This document shows, in pieces, positions 19,414 to 28,465 of a stretch of DNA of 42,002 nucleotides. The position numbers and the translations under genes were made by a program. The notes under the pieces were generated by a model, which was not told the DNA's origin, did not search any database, and was given only the letters and a program-made list of their open reading frames with translations. Source of the stretch: Gammaproteobacteria bacterium (GTDB taxonomy: Bacteria > Pseudomonadota > Gammaproteobacteria > QZLD01); the NCBI GenBank assembly GCA_004796385.1, contig QZLD01000142.1, positions 1-42,002 on the forward strand, in the 5' to 3' direction. Each line of letters begins with the position of its first letter. Within the stretch, counting starts at the first letter, position 1.

Positions 19414-20802
19414 TCAGTAAATTATAGTTGTGCCAACAGAAAAAATCATTTCTTTATATTCTACGACGTCTTCTTTTCCATCACGAATCTGTTTGCTTGC
19501 CTGCAAATACGCCGTAGATTTTTTGCCTATATTTCTATCCACACCAATTGTAAGCATTGAAAGATCGTCCAATCTTTCGTCAAATGACTCACACAATCTA
19601 CTCCAGTTACCATTAATCCTAAAAGTAGTTTTTCCTGAATAACTGTATTTCCAGGTAAGATTAAAACTATACAGTTTTTCTGTAAGTTCCTTATGTCGGT
19701 AACGTCTGATATCCCGCCCTGTTCCAATTAAAAAATAGTTTTTACGTCCATTCAATACATAATTAGCTGCCAGTTTTTCTTGTATAAAGGTATCGTTTTC
19801 TATTCTGAAAAGGTCTGAAATATCGCCAATATAATTTTCTACATCCACTGCAGTATCTACAGCAAGAGCTGTTACTTGCGTTAAAGCTTCTGAATAGTAA
19901 ATATTAAGTGAGCTGTTTTTTCTTGTGTGTTTAAAATCGAATGAGTAGACTGAACCATAAACCCTATTTCCGCTACTTACCTGCAAATATGTTCTCTTTG
20001 TTGGAAACCATTTAAAACCTACTTCATTAGTTTCATCTTTTTGTGTTGGATAATCAGAAGGTGCTCTGAATGTTTCCTTTTCCACTCCACCTTCAGCAAA
20101 CACTACAAATCTATTAAACAGTGGATATGATAGATATAGTGTATCTCTTTGCAGCTGCGATCGTTCTATATTTCTTATATGCGTTTTATCGTAATAACTG
20201 CTTATCTTCCAGTTAAAACGATCAATACCTGCATGTGACCCAATAACCAAATTAGCGCCTCTGCGCTCTGTATCCTGCCTTCCCGGATCATAAAGATCAA
20301 AACCAAACCATGTATATAGATTAACTTCTACATTTCTGGAAATTCTGCGATAAAATCTCGGTTCGGCAAGAAGACTAAATACATTTATTGTGCTGTCTTC
20401 ATCATGATAGCCATCAAAAGCTATTGCACCTGAAGGATCATCAATAATCTGCTCATTCTTGATTTTTAAATTAATAAAAAGTGTATCGTCAATCGGTTCT
20501 GTAATAATATTTGAGAAAAGAGAATGACTTACATATTCATGAAAATCCGCCTCATGGTAAATTCTTGAAAAGAAAGAGTAATTAAGTTCAATACTGTTTT
20601 TTCTTCCTGCCATCTTTAAATTAATAAAGGGCTCTATGGATGTGTAAAAGTCCGATTTGATGTTATTGTCTCTTCTGTAAATATTATCGGAATATGAAAA
20701 CTTTGTCTCAACGCCATAACCGATTTCGGACTTTGCTGCCTGAGCATGAACCGATATAAGCATAATAAGAGAAAATAAGAATTTTTTTGTAGCACTATTC
20801 AC
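19414..20802 (-). CDS. TIGR03016-like PEP-CTERM system-associated outer-membrane beta-barrel protein
   Basis: Signal peptide; GYGVETKFSYSDNIYRRDNN; alternating beta-strand pattern; position directly upstream of the XrtA-type ATPase gene. Confidence 0.85.
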   Translation of the reverse strand: MNSATKKFLFSLIMLISVHAQAAKSEIGYGVETKFSYSDNIYRRDNNIKSDFYTSIEPFINLKMAGRKNSIELNYSFFSRIYHEADFHEYVSHSLFSNIITEPIDDTLFINLKIKNEQIIDDPSGAIAFDGYHDEDSTINVFSLLAEPRFYRRISRNVEVNLYTWFGFDLYDPGRQDTERRGANLVIGSHAGIDRFNWKISSYYDKTHIRNIERSQLQRDTLYLSYPLFNRFVVFAEGGVEKETFRAPSDYPTQKDETNEVGFKWFPTKRTYLQVSSGNRVYGSVYSFDFKHTRKNSSLNIYYSEALTQVTALAVDTAVDVENYIGDISDLFRIENDTFIQEKLAANYVLNGRKNYFLIGTGRDIRRYRHKELTEKLYSFNLTWKYSYSGKTTFRINGNWSRLCESFDERLDDLSMLTIGVDRNIGKKSTAYLQASKQIRDGKEDVVEYKEMIFSVGTTIIY

Positions 20803-20925
20803 TGAAGATCCTGCGTTTTATTAACAGTAATTTAGAAAAGCAATTTTCCACGCAGGCGATAATAACATATGGGTTATATAGCCGATACTATATTTTCCTG
20901 CTAAAACAGAAATCATTGTGTTAAG

Positions 20926-23900
20926 TCAATATAGCTGGCTTATTAAATCTCTTGCTCTGCTAAAATCGAAGTTCAGCGTCGCGCGCATTGCTTCATCAAG
21001 TATTTCGCTTTCCTCTTCCGAACAGTTTTTCAGCAATATATCAATAATTTCCCGTGATTCCAGGTTATTATCCTCAAGAGATTGTTTCAGTTTTTTCAAA
21101 TACTCTCTCTTTTCTGTTTGCGATAAAGTCCTTACAGGATCATCAGTTTCCATTTTTGTGACATCTGTTATTGATTCTAATGATTTAAGCACTATATTAA
21201 GGCCACTTGAAAATGTTTCCAATAGCTGTTTAAATTCCTCAATATTAGCTTCATTGCTATTTTCTTTAATATATTTTTCCAGTTCAGCAGCTGCAACCAT
21301 TAACTCACCTGCGCCAAGACTACCAGCTATTCCCTTTATACTATGTACTAGCCTTCTTGCAGAAACCGGATCAATATCATATTGCTGCTCAACCTGTGCT
21401 GCGGCATCACTATAATCATCCAGAAAAGCGCTTACCATTTTAAGGTAAATCTTTTTATTTCCGGCAAGTGCCGATAGCGCATCATCAATATCAATTCCTG
21501 ATAATTTCTCCGGCAGTTGTATTATGCCTTCAGTTTGTTTTTTCAGATAACGGCCATCTCTGTTGGGATCTATATCAAGAAGAGAAAATACTGTAGAGAA
21601 AAAACAGTTCACATCAATTGGTTTTGTAATAAAATCATTCATCCTGTGGTGCAAACATTTCTCTCTTACCCCTTTCATTGCGTTGGCAGTCATGGCAACT
21701 ATCGGTAATTCGTTCTTACTGAATTTTTTCCTGATATTGTCTGTCGCTTCATAACCGTTCATTTCAGGCATTTGAATATCCATAAGAATAAGGTCAAAAC
21801 GTTTTACTTTGGTTATTTCTACAGCTTCGCGACCATTACCTGCAATATCAAGATCTGGATAACCTTCCAAAAGATCGCATATTAATTCCTGATTAAGAAG
21901 ATTATCTTCAACAAGTAGTATGTGTTTTCCTGTAAGAAGTTCTGGAGTATAGTTTGTTGAGACTACCGAGAACTCTGTTTCTTCAGATTCGCCCCCTCCA
22001 ATAGCTAAACTCAGCGCAGAAAGTAATTGGGGCCATCTTACAGGTTTATATAAAAATGAATCTATTCCAGTATTATATGCTGCCTTTTGAATCTCATCAC
22101 TACCATGCCCTGTCATTAAAATTGTTGCTGGTGGTGATTCCCAGTTTTTTATTTCATTGATAAATTCTATTCCGTCTTTCCCCGGCATCATCCAATCAAC
22201 AATAACAAAATCATATTTATTGCATTTTAATAACTTCTCTGCTTTTTCAGCGGAATATGCCTGATCAACATTCATTTCCGATTCTGTTAGCATGTCTGCA
22301 AGCACCTGAGTACTATAAACATTATCATCGACAACTAAAACAGATCTGTTTGTAAGGTTTTCCGACCTGATATTTCTTTTTCCGCTTTGCCCCTTACCAA
22401 CATTAATGCTAAACGAAAAACAGCTTCCCTTATTTACCTCACTTTTAACAGCAATCCTCCCCCCCATTAGCTCTACCAAATGCTTGCATATTGCCAGACC
22501 TAAACCTGTACCTCCAAATTTTCTGGTAGTTGATTCGTCTGCCTGTGAAAACGACTGAAATAACTTATTTAAGCCTTCCTCTTCAATGCCTATTCCTGTA
22601 TCTGCTACTTCAAAATCCAGAATTAACTGATCGTCAGATATACTTGCTTCAGAAACTTTTACACTAAGCCTGACAACTCCTTTATCTGTAAACTTTATCG
22701 CATTGGTAATAAGGTTTATCAAAATCTGTGACAATCTGAGTGAATCCCCAATAACATTTGGAGGAACCTCTGGAGAGACGTTAATTACAAACTCCAGATC
22801 TTTTTCTAATATCTTTGCAGAAAATAGTTCAGCAACATTATCCATAACTGTATCTATAGAAAATTCTGCTTTTTCCAGCTTAAGCTTCCCCGCTTCTATC
22901 TTGGAAAAATCAAGAATATCGTTAATGATTCCCAATAAAGTCTGGGATGATATAAGTATTTTATGAAGATATTTTTTTACTTTTCCCGAATCGACACACG
23001 ATTTTATTGCCAGCTCAGAAAAACCTATGATTGCATTCATTGGTGTTCTTATTTCATGGCTCATATTTGCAAGAAAAGAACTTTTGGCATTTGCAGATGC
23101 TTCTGCTCTCTCCTTCTCTCTTAATACTTTTTCTCTCTCTTTTCTATCGGTAATATCAACTACCGAACCTTCATAATATCGTGGTATTCCGTTTTTATCT
23201 CTTATAAGACGAGCTGAACATGAGGCCCAGCCTACTGTCGAGTCTTTTCTTAAAAACTGCATTTCATAACTGTTAACCCGATCATTTTCAGCCATTATTC
23301 TGTTGTAATTTATTCTGTCTTCATCCTTGTAATAAAATAATTTATCCGGATCATAGCGGTTACCTATCAATTCATCAGATGAATCAAATCTAAGTATATC
23401 CACTAACGCTCTATTCACACTTAAAAAACGCCCTTCCAATGAAAAACGAAATAGTCCTTCTGCGGCATTTTCAAAAACATCCTGATAATGTTTCAGGTGC
23501 TCCAGTGATTGAGACTGGGCATAATCTTTTTCTGCTCTTTCAGCATTTATTTTATCCGCCAATGCAAATGAGAAGAATACAACCTCTGCAATAGCACCAA
23601 AAAGTCCTGAGTGACCGGTAAAGTAGTTATATGGCAATAACCCTCTGGCCATAAGTACATAGATCAGGATTCCCAATAAAAAGCACATACACGCCAAGGT
23701 ATATATCTTGGCGGTTCTCATACCTTTCATTATGCCGAGAATCCCTGTAACAAAGGTGGTAAATGAAGTTAATACAACAAAAATAGAAAAGAATCTGATT
23801 GTGATTTCATATGGAACTATAAAAACAGAAATAGCCAAACATGCAGATAGTGTCTGCATAAATATTAAAAACTTATCATATTTTTGAAAATTTTCTTTTG

Positions 23901-24747
23901 TCTTTAAAAGAACTCGTGCAAAAGAGACAAGAAAGAACCCGAATATTCCTCCCCAAAGTATTATCGCGTAGTTAGCCATCCACGGATTACCCGGCCATAA
24001 ATAGTGGAAAGAAACTCCTTCAAGAGAAAGTTGCAGTATTACAAATGAAAGGGAGTACATAACATAGTGAATGTATGTTTTATCATTTATGCTTAAATAC
24101 AGAAACAGGTTATACAGAACCATTACCATTACTGCACCGATACAGATTCCAAATAGCATCTGAAATGCCTGATCCGATTCCAGAAATGCCATTTGATCCC
24201 ACAAAACCATGGATATTCTTAAACTTCCACTGGTTTTAATACGGATATAAATTACTTCTGTTGTTTCCGGTTTTGCTTCAAGCGGATATAGAAAATTTGT
24301 ATGCAGTATGGGGCGAAATTCAAATGGTTTATTATCGCCCATATTTACCTGATCATAATCACCTGAGTTATCTTTGGAGTAAAACCTGATATCATCTATA
24401 AGTGGGTAAAATACTTCCAGAAGTAGGTTTTTATTTTCCAAAATTAATTTTGGCTTATATGTATATTCCAACTTTATCCAATAGGCTGTTTTTGTAAAAC
24501 CCATATTGGGCAAATCAAATTCACTTTGAACAAACCTCTTTTGATTTTCGGGCTTTAATATGTCTCCGATTGTCATTTCACCATTCTGATCAGCTAAATA
24601 CTGTATATGTTTTCCAAGAACTTCTTTGCGTAATCCTTCATCAAAAGTCATTGCTTTAACTGTATTGGAATAGCTCCCCACTGCCACGACAATTATTAAG
24701 AACAATAGACAACTTATATTTACTTTATTTTTTTTAGTGATAAACAT
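20926..24747 (-). CDS. Hybrid sensor kinase: 7TMR-DISM-like sensor, PAS, HisKA, HATPase, REC, REC, HPt
   Basis: NMSHEIRTPMNAIIGFSEL, NLITNAIKFTD, DTGIGI, GGTGLGLAI; two RECs (FVIVDWMMPG, LILMDIQMPEMNG); HPt RRLVHSIKGIAGSLGA; multiple TM helices. Confidence 0.93.
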   Translation of the reverse strand: MFITKKNKVNISCLLFLIIVVAVGSYSNTVKAMTFDEGLRKEVLGKHIQYLADQNGEMTIGDILKPENQKRFVQSEFDLPNMGFTKTAYWIKLEYTYKPKLILENKNLLLEVFYPLIDDIRFYSKDNSGDYDQVNMGDNKPFEFRPILHTNFLYPLEAKPETTEVIYIRIKTSGSLRISMVLWDQMAFLESDQAFQMLFGICIGAVMVMVLYNLFLYLSINDKTYIHYVMYSLSFVILQLSLEGVSFHYLWPGNPWMANYAIILWGGIFGFFLVSFARVLLKTKENFQKYDKFLIFMQTLSACLAISVFIVPYEITIRFFSIFVVLTSFTTFVTGILGIMKGMRTAKIYTLACMCFLLGILIYVLMARGLLPYNYFTGHSGLFGAIAEVVFFSFALADKINAERAEKDYAQSQSLEHLKHYQDVFENAAEGLFRFSLEGRFLSVNRALVDILRFDSSDELIGNRYDPDKLFYYKDEDRINYNRIMAENDRVNSYEMQFLRKDSTVGWASCSARLIRDKNGIPRYYEGSVVDITDRKEREKVLREKERAEASANAKSSFLANMSHEIRTPMNAIIGFSELAIKSCVDSGKVKKYLHKILISSQTLLGIINDILDFSKIEAGKLKLEKAEFSIDTVMDNVAELFSAKILEKDLEFVINVSPEVPPNVIGDSLRLSQILINLITNAIKFTDKGVVRLSVKVSEASISDDQLILDFEVADTGIGIEEEGLNKLFQSFSQADESTTRKFGGTGLGLAICKHLVELMGGRIAVKSEVNKGSCFSFSINVGKGQSGKRNIRSENLTNRSVLVVDDNVYSTQVLADMLTESEMNVDQAYSAEKAEKLLKCNKYDFVIVDWMMPGKDGIEFINEIKNWESPPATILMTGHGSDEIQKAAYNTGIDSFLYKPVRWPQLLSALSLAIGGGESEETEFSVVSTNYTPELLTGKHILLVEDNLLNQELICDLLEGYPDLDIAGNGREAVEITKVKRFDLILMDIQMPEMNGYEATDNIRKKFSKNELPIVAMTANAMKGVREKCLHHRMNDFITKPIDVNCFFSTVFSLLDIDPNRDGRYLKKQTEGIIQLPEKLSGIDIDDALSALAGNKKIYLKMVSAFLDDYSDAAAQVEQQYDIDPVSARRLVHSIKGIAGSLGAGELMVAAAELEKYIKENSNEANIEEFKQLLETFSSGLNIVLKSLESITDVTKMETDDPVRTLSQTEKREYLKKLKQSLEDNNLESREIIDILLKNCSEEESEILDEAMRATLNFDFSRARDLISQLY

Positions 24748-24756
24748 TTTTAAGTT

Positions 24757-25878
24757 CTAATCCACTGCCTCAAAAAGCTGTTTCAATATGTCATCGAATA
24801 TTTTTTCAAGCTCCATTCCTTTATCGTATGACTCAACTACATGTTTTCTACTATTTTCCAAAAGATTGTGCATCTGTGCCTCTTTCTCTGGTAAAAGGTC
24901 AAAAAACATTAGTTCTGCATCCATCTCCTTTATCAGATCTTCCATTGTTCTGTTGTTTTCTTCCTTGAGTCGCATAACCTCTTCATTTGCCTCTTCTATC
25001 GCTGAGTGTGTATCTTCTATTGCTCTACGCATTGCCAGCCTTTTATTTTCAATATCTCTTTCTATCTCCATTGCACATATTCTGGCATTGGCTCCATTCA
25101 ATAGCGGCGGCAGGTTATCCTTTATTCTTCCATATCGATCAGGTTCATCAATCGGCATATTCTTAACCAGAAGAGAAATTCTCTCGAAATTAACAAAGGT
25201 TCTGCTTCCAGCATCAAAAAATCGTCCTTTATTTTTGATTCTGCTTAATAATTCTGCTTCTAATGGTCTGGACTGACCATCGTGAGTAAGGTTTATTTCA
25301 TCATCATACAATCTTATCTGTACAGTGCAATTTAAACCCAAAGACTCTGTTGCTACAAATAACTCATTTACAAACTCATCATAATTTTTACATAAAATAA
25401 CCTTATCCAGAAACCCCATCACAACACCAAGCTCGCCAGCACTCGACATAGCTTGCATTGCCGTATTAAAAGCACTTTCATAATCACTCTTTAGACTTTT
25501 ATATTCTTCAACACCTGCAAGAAGAACGTCTATCTTCTTTTTCAGCTCCTCAAAAACCAACGGCTTTGTTATAAAATCATCACCTCCGGATTCATACCCC
25601 TTTAGCCTTTCATCCAGCATATCTTTTGCTGAAACAAATATTATTGGAATTCCACTATATAAATCGTGGTTTTTAACCCACTTACATACTTCGTAACCAT
25701 TCATCTCAGGCATTGCAATATCAAGAAGAATAATATCAGGAACATTTTGCGATATATCACTAATAAAACTTTTCCCACTGTCGTAGGTAAATATCTCATA
25801 GTCCTTTCTAAGGTATTCATCAAGAATAACGGTTCCTGTCTGTTCATCGTCCACAACCGCAATCTTTCCCATTTTCAC
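24757..25878 (-). CDS. Response regulator: REC, middle domain, long coiled-coil C-terminus
   Basis: REC KIAVVDDEQTG...DIILLDIAMPEMNG...PIIFVSAKD...DDFITKP; C-terminal IEDTHSAIEEANEEVMRLKEENNRTMEDL coiled coil. 9 bp upstream of the hybrid kinase gene. Confidence 0.88.
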   Translation of the reverse strand: MKMGKIAVVDDEQTGTVILDEYLRKDYEIFTYDSGKSFISDISQNVPDIILLDIAMPEMNGYEVCKWVKNHDLYSGIPIIFVSAKDMLDERLKGYESGGDDFITKPLVFEELKKKIDVLLAGVEEYKSLKSDYESAFNTAMQAMSSAGELGVVMGFLDKVILCKNYDEFVNELFVATESLGLNCTVQIRLYDDEINLTHDGQSRPLEAELLSRIKNKGRFFDAGSRTFVNFERISLLVKNMPIDEPDRYGRIKDNLPPLLNGANARICAMEIERDIENKRLAMRRAIEDTHSAIEEANEEVMRLKEENNRTMEDLIKEMDAELMFFDLLPEKEAQMHNLLENSRKHVVESYDKGMELEKIFDDILKQLFEAVD

Positions 25879-25967
25879 ATCCCTTTGTCTTAATTTTACT
25901 ATTCCATAAAAAACTAGTTCAAACTGATAAATTTCTCTATATAAAATCCATTTACTTCACTTAATAC

Positions 25968-27836
25968 TTAATAAATCTGAGGAACATGTGGCAATTTAAC
26001 AGTAAATATCGCTCCACCTTCCGGGTTATTAGCTGCAAATATCTCTCCGCAATGTGCATTAACAATTTCCCTACTAATGGCCAACCCCAAACCGGTTCCG
26101 CCTATATGCCGTTTTTTCCCACTATTGGCCTGCATAAACTTTTCAAAAACTGATTCTATTTCACTCTTTTCCATTCCTATTCCATTGTCTATAACATCAA
26201 ACTGTATTGCAGGCACCGATTTTTCTTCATTTATTCCACAAATTTCTGCATTGCTGAATATTATTTCTATTTTTGAGTCTGTATCACTATATTTAATAGC
26301 ATTTGAAATAAGATTAGCTATAACTTGAGATACTCTTGTTCCATCTCCCAGAACAACTGTTGAAAAATCAGGCTGTTCGCATATTAATTCCATTCTTTTT
26401 TCTGTAATCATCCCCTGAAATTCATCAATTACTATGGTTGCTAAAGAATACAGTTCTATTTTATTAAAACTGTATTCCATCTTGCCTGCTTCCATTTTTG
26501 CAAAATCCAAAAGATCATTGAGAAGCCTTAATAATCGCTTTCCACTACTGTTTATTGTTGAAAAATATTTTCCGGCTTTATCTGCATCTATTATTTCCGC
26601 CTTTGCCACCCCTAATTCAGAGAAACTTAAAATACCATGAAGAGGTGTTCTTATTTCATGAGTGATACTTGCAAGAAAAGATGATTTTGCTCTATTTGCC
26701 TCTTCCGCCTTTTCTTTTGCATCAATCAATTCCTTTAGTTGATTGTTAACCATGTGCTCAAGTTTTTTGCTGTATTCTTCAAGATATTTCTCCGATTCCT
26801 TTCTTGCTGTTATATTTTGAAGAAAACCTTCAACTCCACAATATCTACCATCATTATCATAAAAACGAGATGCTGAAATACTAACAAACTGCCTCTCTCC
26901 ATTAGGGAGCTCAAGTTCAACATCAAAATCGGAAATATATCCATCACAAGACAATTTTTTTAACAGCTCTTCTCTTTGTTGCGGGTTAACATAAAAATCA
27001 GTTGCATTCCTGCCAACAAAATCATCAGGAGTTAATGATTCTGACAAGGCATTCACATAGTGAGATATATCAAGAATAATCCCCTTAGAGTCAGCCCGGT
27101 AATAAATATGCCTTACTTTTTCAACAAGAGTCCCTATGATTTGCTCTTTTTCTGAAACTTCTTTTTTCAGATTCACCGCTTCTGTTCGATCTGCTCCAAT
27201 ACAGAGAGTTACATTTTCGGAAGAACTTCCTTTATTAACAGGTAATAAAATCCAGTCGCAGAACTTTTCGGCTCCGGCAATAATAAACATATTTGAAGTT
27301 ATGTAGTTATCTCGTAATACCGTTTTGTCAGCATCTACTTTACTTGTCTGATTTTGCAGCAAATTGGTAAATTTCAGAAAGAAGTTTTCACCAACTACAT
27401 CCGCCTCTTCAACATTAAGCATTTCAAGAGATTTTTGGTTAGTTGCAATAATGCTCTGATTATTATCGAAAATTACTATTGGGTACGGTGAACTGGCAAT
27501 ATTAAAATCAAATATGGAAAGCTGGGAGGATGTCTCTTCAAATACAGTATTCTTTGATGAGGGACAACCTTCTTCACTACTCTCTTCACTAGAACATTCA
27601 GGCTTGTCTTTTAATAACAGAAAGTTTTTTTTATACAGATAATAGCTACTTAAAAAAAATGCTATTAAAATTGCCATGACTGTAATAACCAGAATATTTC
27701 TATTTGAAATAATTGATTTTAACTGGTCTATTTCAAAAAAGTATATAACAAATATATTCAGTATTAATGCTGCTAACATTTCAGAAAACACCAAAATTGC
27801 AACTATTCCTACTTTAAGCATCCTTACATCCTGCAT
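25968..27836 (-). CDS. PAS sensor histidine kinase (membrane-bound)
   Basis: Two N-terminal TM helices, PAS segments, SSFLASITHEIRTPLHGILSFSEL, NLISNAIKYSD, DNGIGM, GGTGLGLAIS. Confidence 0.92.
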   Translation of the reverse strand: MQDVRMLKVGIVAILVFSEMLAALILNIFVIYFFEIDQLKSIISNRNILVITVMAILIAFFLSSYYLYKKNFLLLKDKPECSSEESSEEGCPSSKNTVFEETSSQLSIFDFNIASSPYPIVIFDNNQSIIATNQKSLEMLNVEEADVVGENFFLKFTNLLQNQTSKVDADKTVLRDNYITSNMFIIAGAEKFCDWILLPVNKGSSSENVTLCIGADRTEAVNLKKEVSEKEQIIGTLVEKVRHIYYRADSKGIILDISHYVNALSESLTPDDFVGRNATDFYVNPQQREELLKKLSCDGYISDFDVELELPNGERQFVSISASRFYDNDGRYCGVEGFLQNITARKESEKYLEEYSKKLEHMVNNQLKELIDAKEKAEEANRAKSSFLASITHEIRTPLHGILSFSELGVAKAEIIDADKAGKYFSTINSSGKRLLRLLNDLLDFAKMEAGKMEYSFNKIELYSLATIVIDEFQGMITEKRMELICEQPDFSTVVLGDGTRVSQVIANLISNAIKYSDTDSKIEIIFSNAEICGINEEKSVPAIQFDVIDNGIGMEKSEIESVFEKFMQANSGKKRHIGGTGLGLAISREIVNAHCGEIFAANNPEGGAIFTVKLPHVPQIY

Positions 27837-28005
27837 AATACCCCGTAATCTATGAATTATTGTAGTAATATCATTTTAGTAGAGAGCTGCATTTTTCCCA
27901 GATTTACTAACTGCATATATTTATAAAACGGTTCATTAATAAACACATCTTAGCTGACATAAAGTTTTAAACATCGACGGTTGCTTAAAAACCTGTGTGT
28001 TTAAA

Positions 28006-28446
28006 TCACTTATTTACAAGCATACCTTCTAATATTCGTGCTCCGCTTTCTACGAAAGAACTGCATTTCATGTTAAATAAATTATTATTTACTGCTATTT
28101 GCCTTCCTTCTTCTGTACTTAAATCGCAACCTAATAAAGAACTGCAATCAAAAAATTCATTTTGCCTTTTAAACTCTTCACAAAATTCATTAATACGTTC
28201 ATAAAGTTTGCTTCGCCCATCTCTGTTATTACAATCTTCACCACATGTTGCTATTCCCAAAACCATAATAGCTCCGGTAATAACACCGCAAGTTTCCGAT
28301 ATTTGCATTCCAGCAGCAAAACCTGCAGATAGTTTTAAGGCATCGGCTTCATTCAGATCATACTCATTACAAAAACAGGTAATAATTGCCTGAGAACAAG
28401 CATAACCGGAATCGAACCTCTCTTTTGCCAATTCACTCTTTATCAT
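28006..28446 (-). CDS. C_GCAxxG_C_C family protein (Cys-rich, putative redox)
   Basis: RFDSGYACSQAIITCF...LSAGFAAGMQISETCGVITGAIMVLG, with further conserved Cys residues. Confidence 0.88.
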   Translation of the reverse strand: MIKSELAKERFDSGYACSQAIITCFCNEYDLNEADALKLSAGFAAGMQISETCGVITGAIMVLGIATCGEDCNNRDGRSKLYERINEFCEEFKRQNEFFDCSSLLGCDLSTEEGRQIAVNNNLFNMKCSSFVESGARILEGMLVNK

Positions 28447-28465
28447 ATTTTATTGCTAACCTTAT

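Noticed and set aside
20918-21415. 165-aa plus-strand ORF opposite the hybrid kinase C-terminus
   Set aside because: Antisense shadow of a well-supported HPt-containing gene; Ser/Leu-rich composition.
24788-25276. 162-aa plus-strand ORF (Ser-rich) opposite the response regulator
   Set aside because: Low-complexity Ser/Leu translation is the expected antisense shadow of a charged coiled-coil gene.
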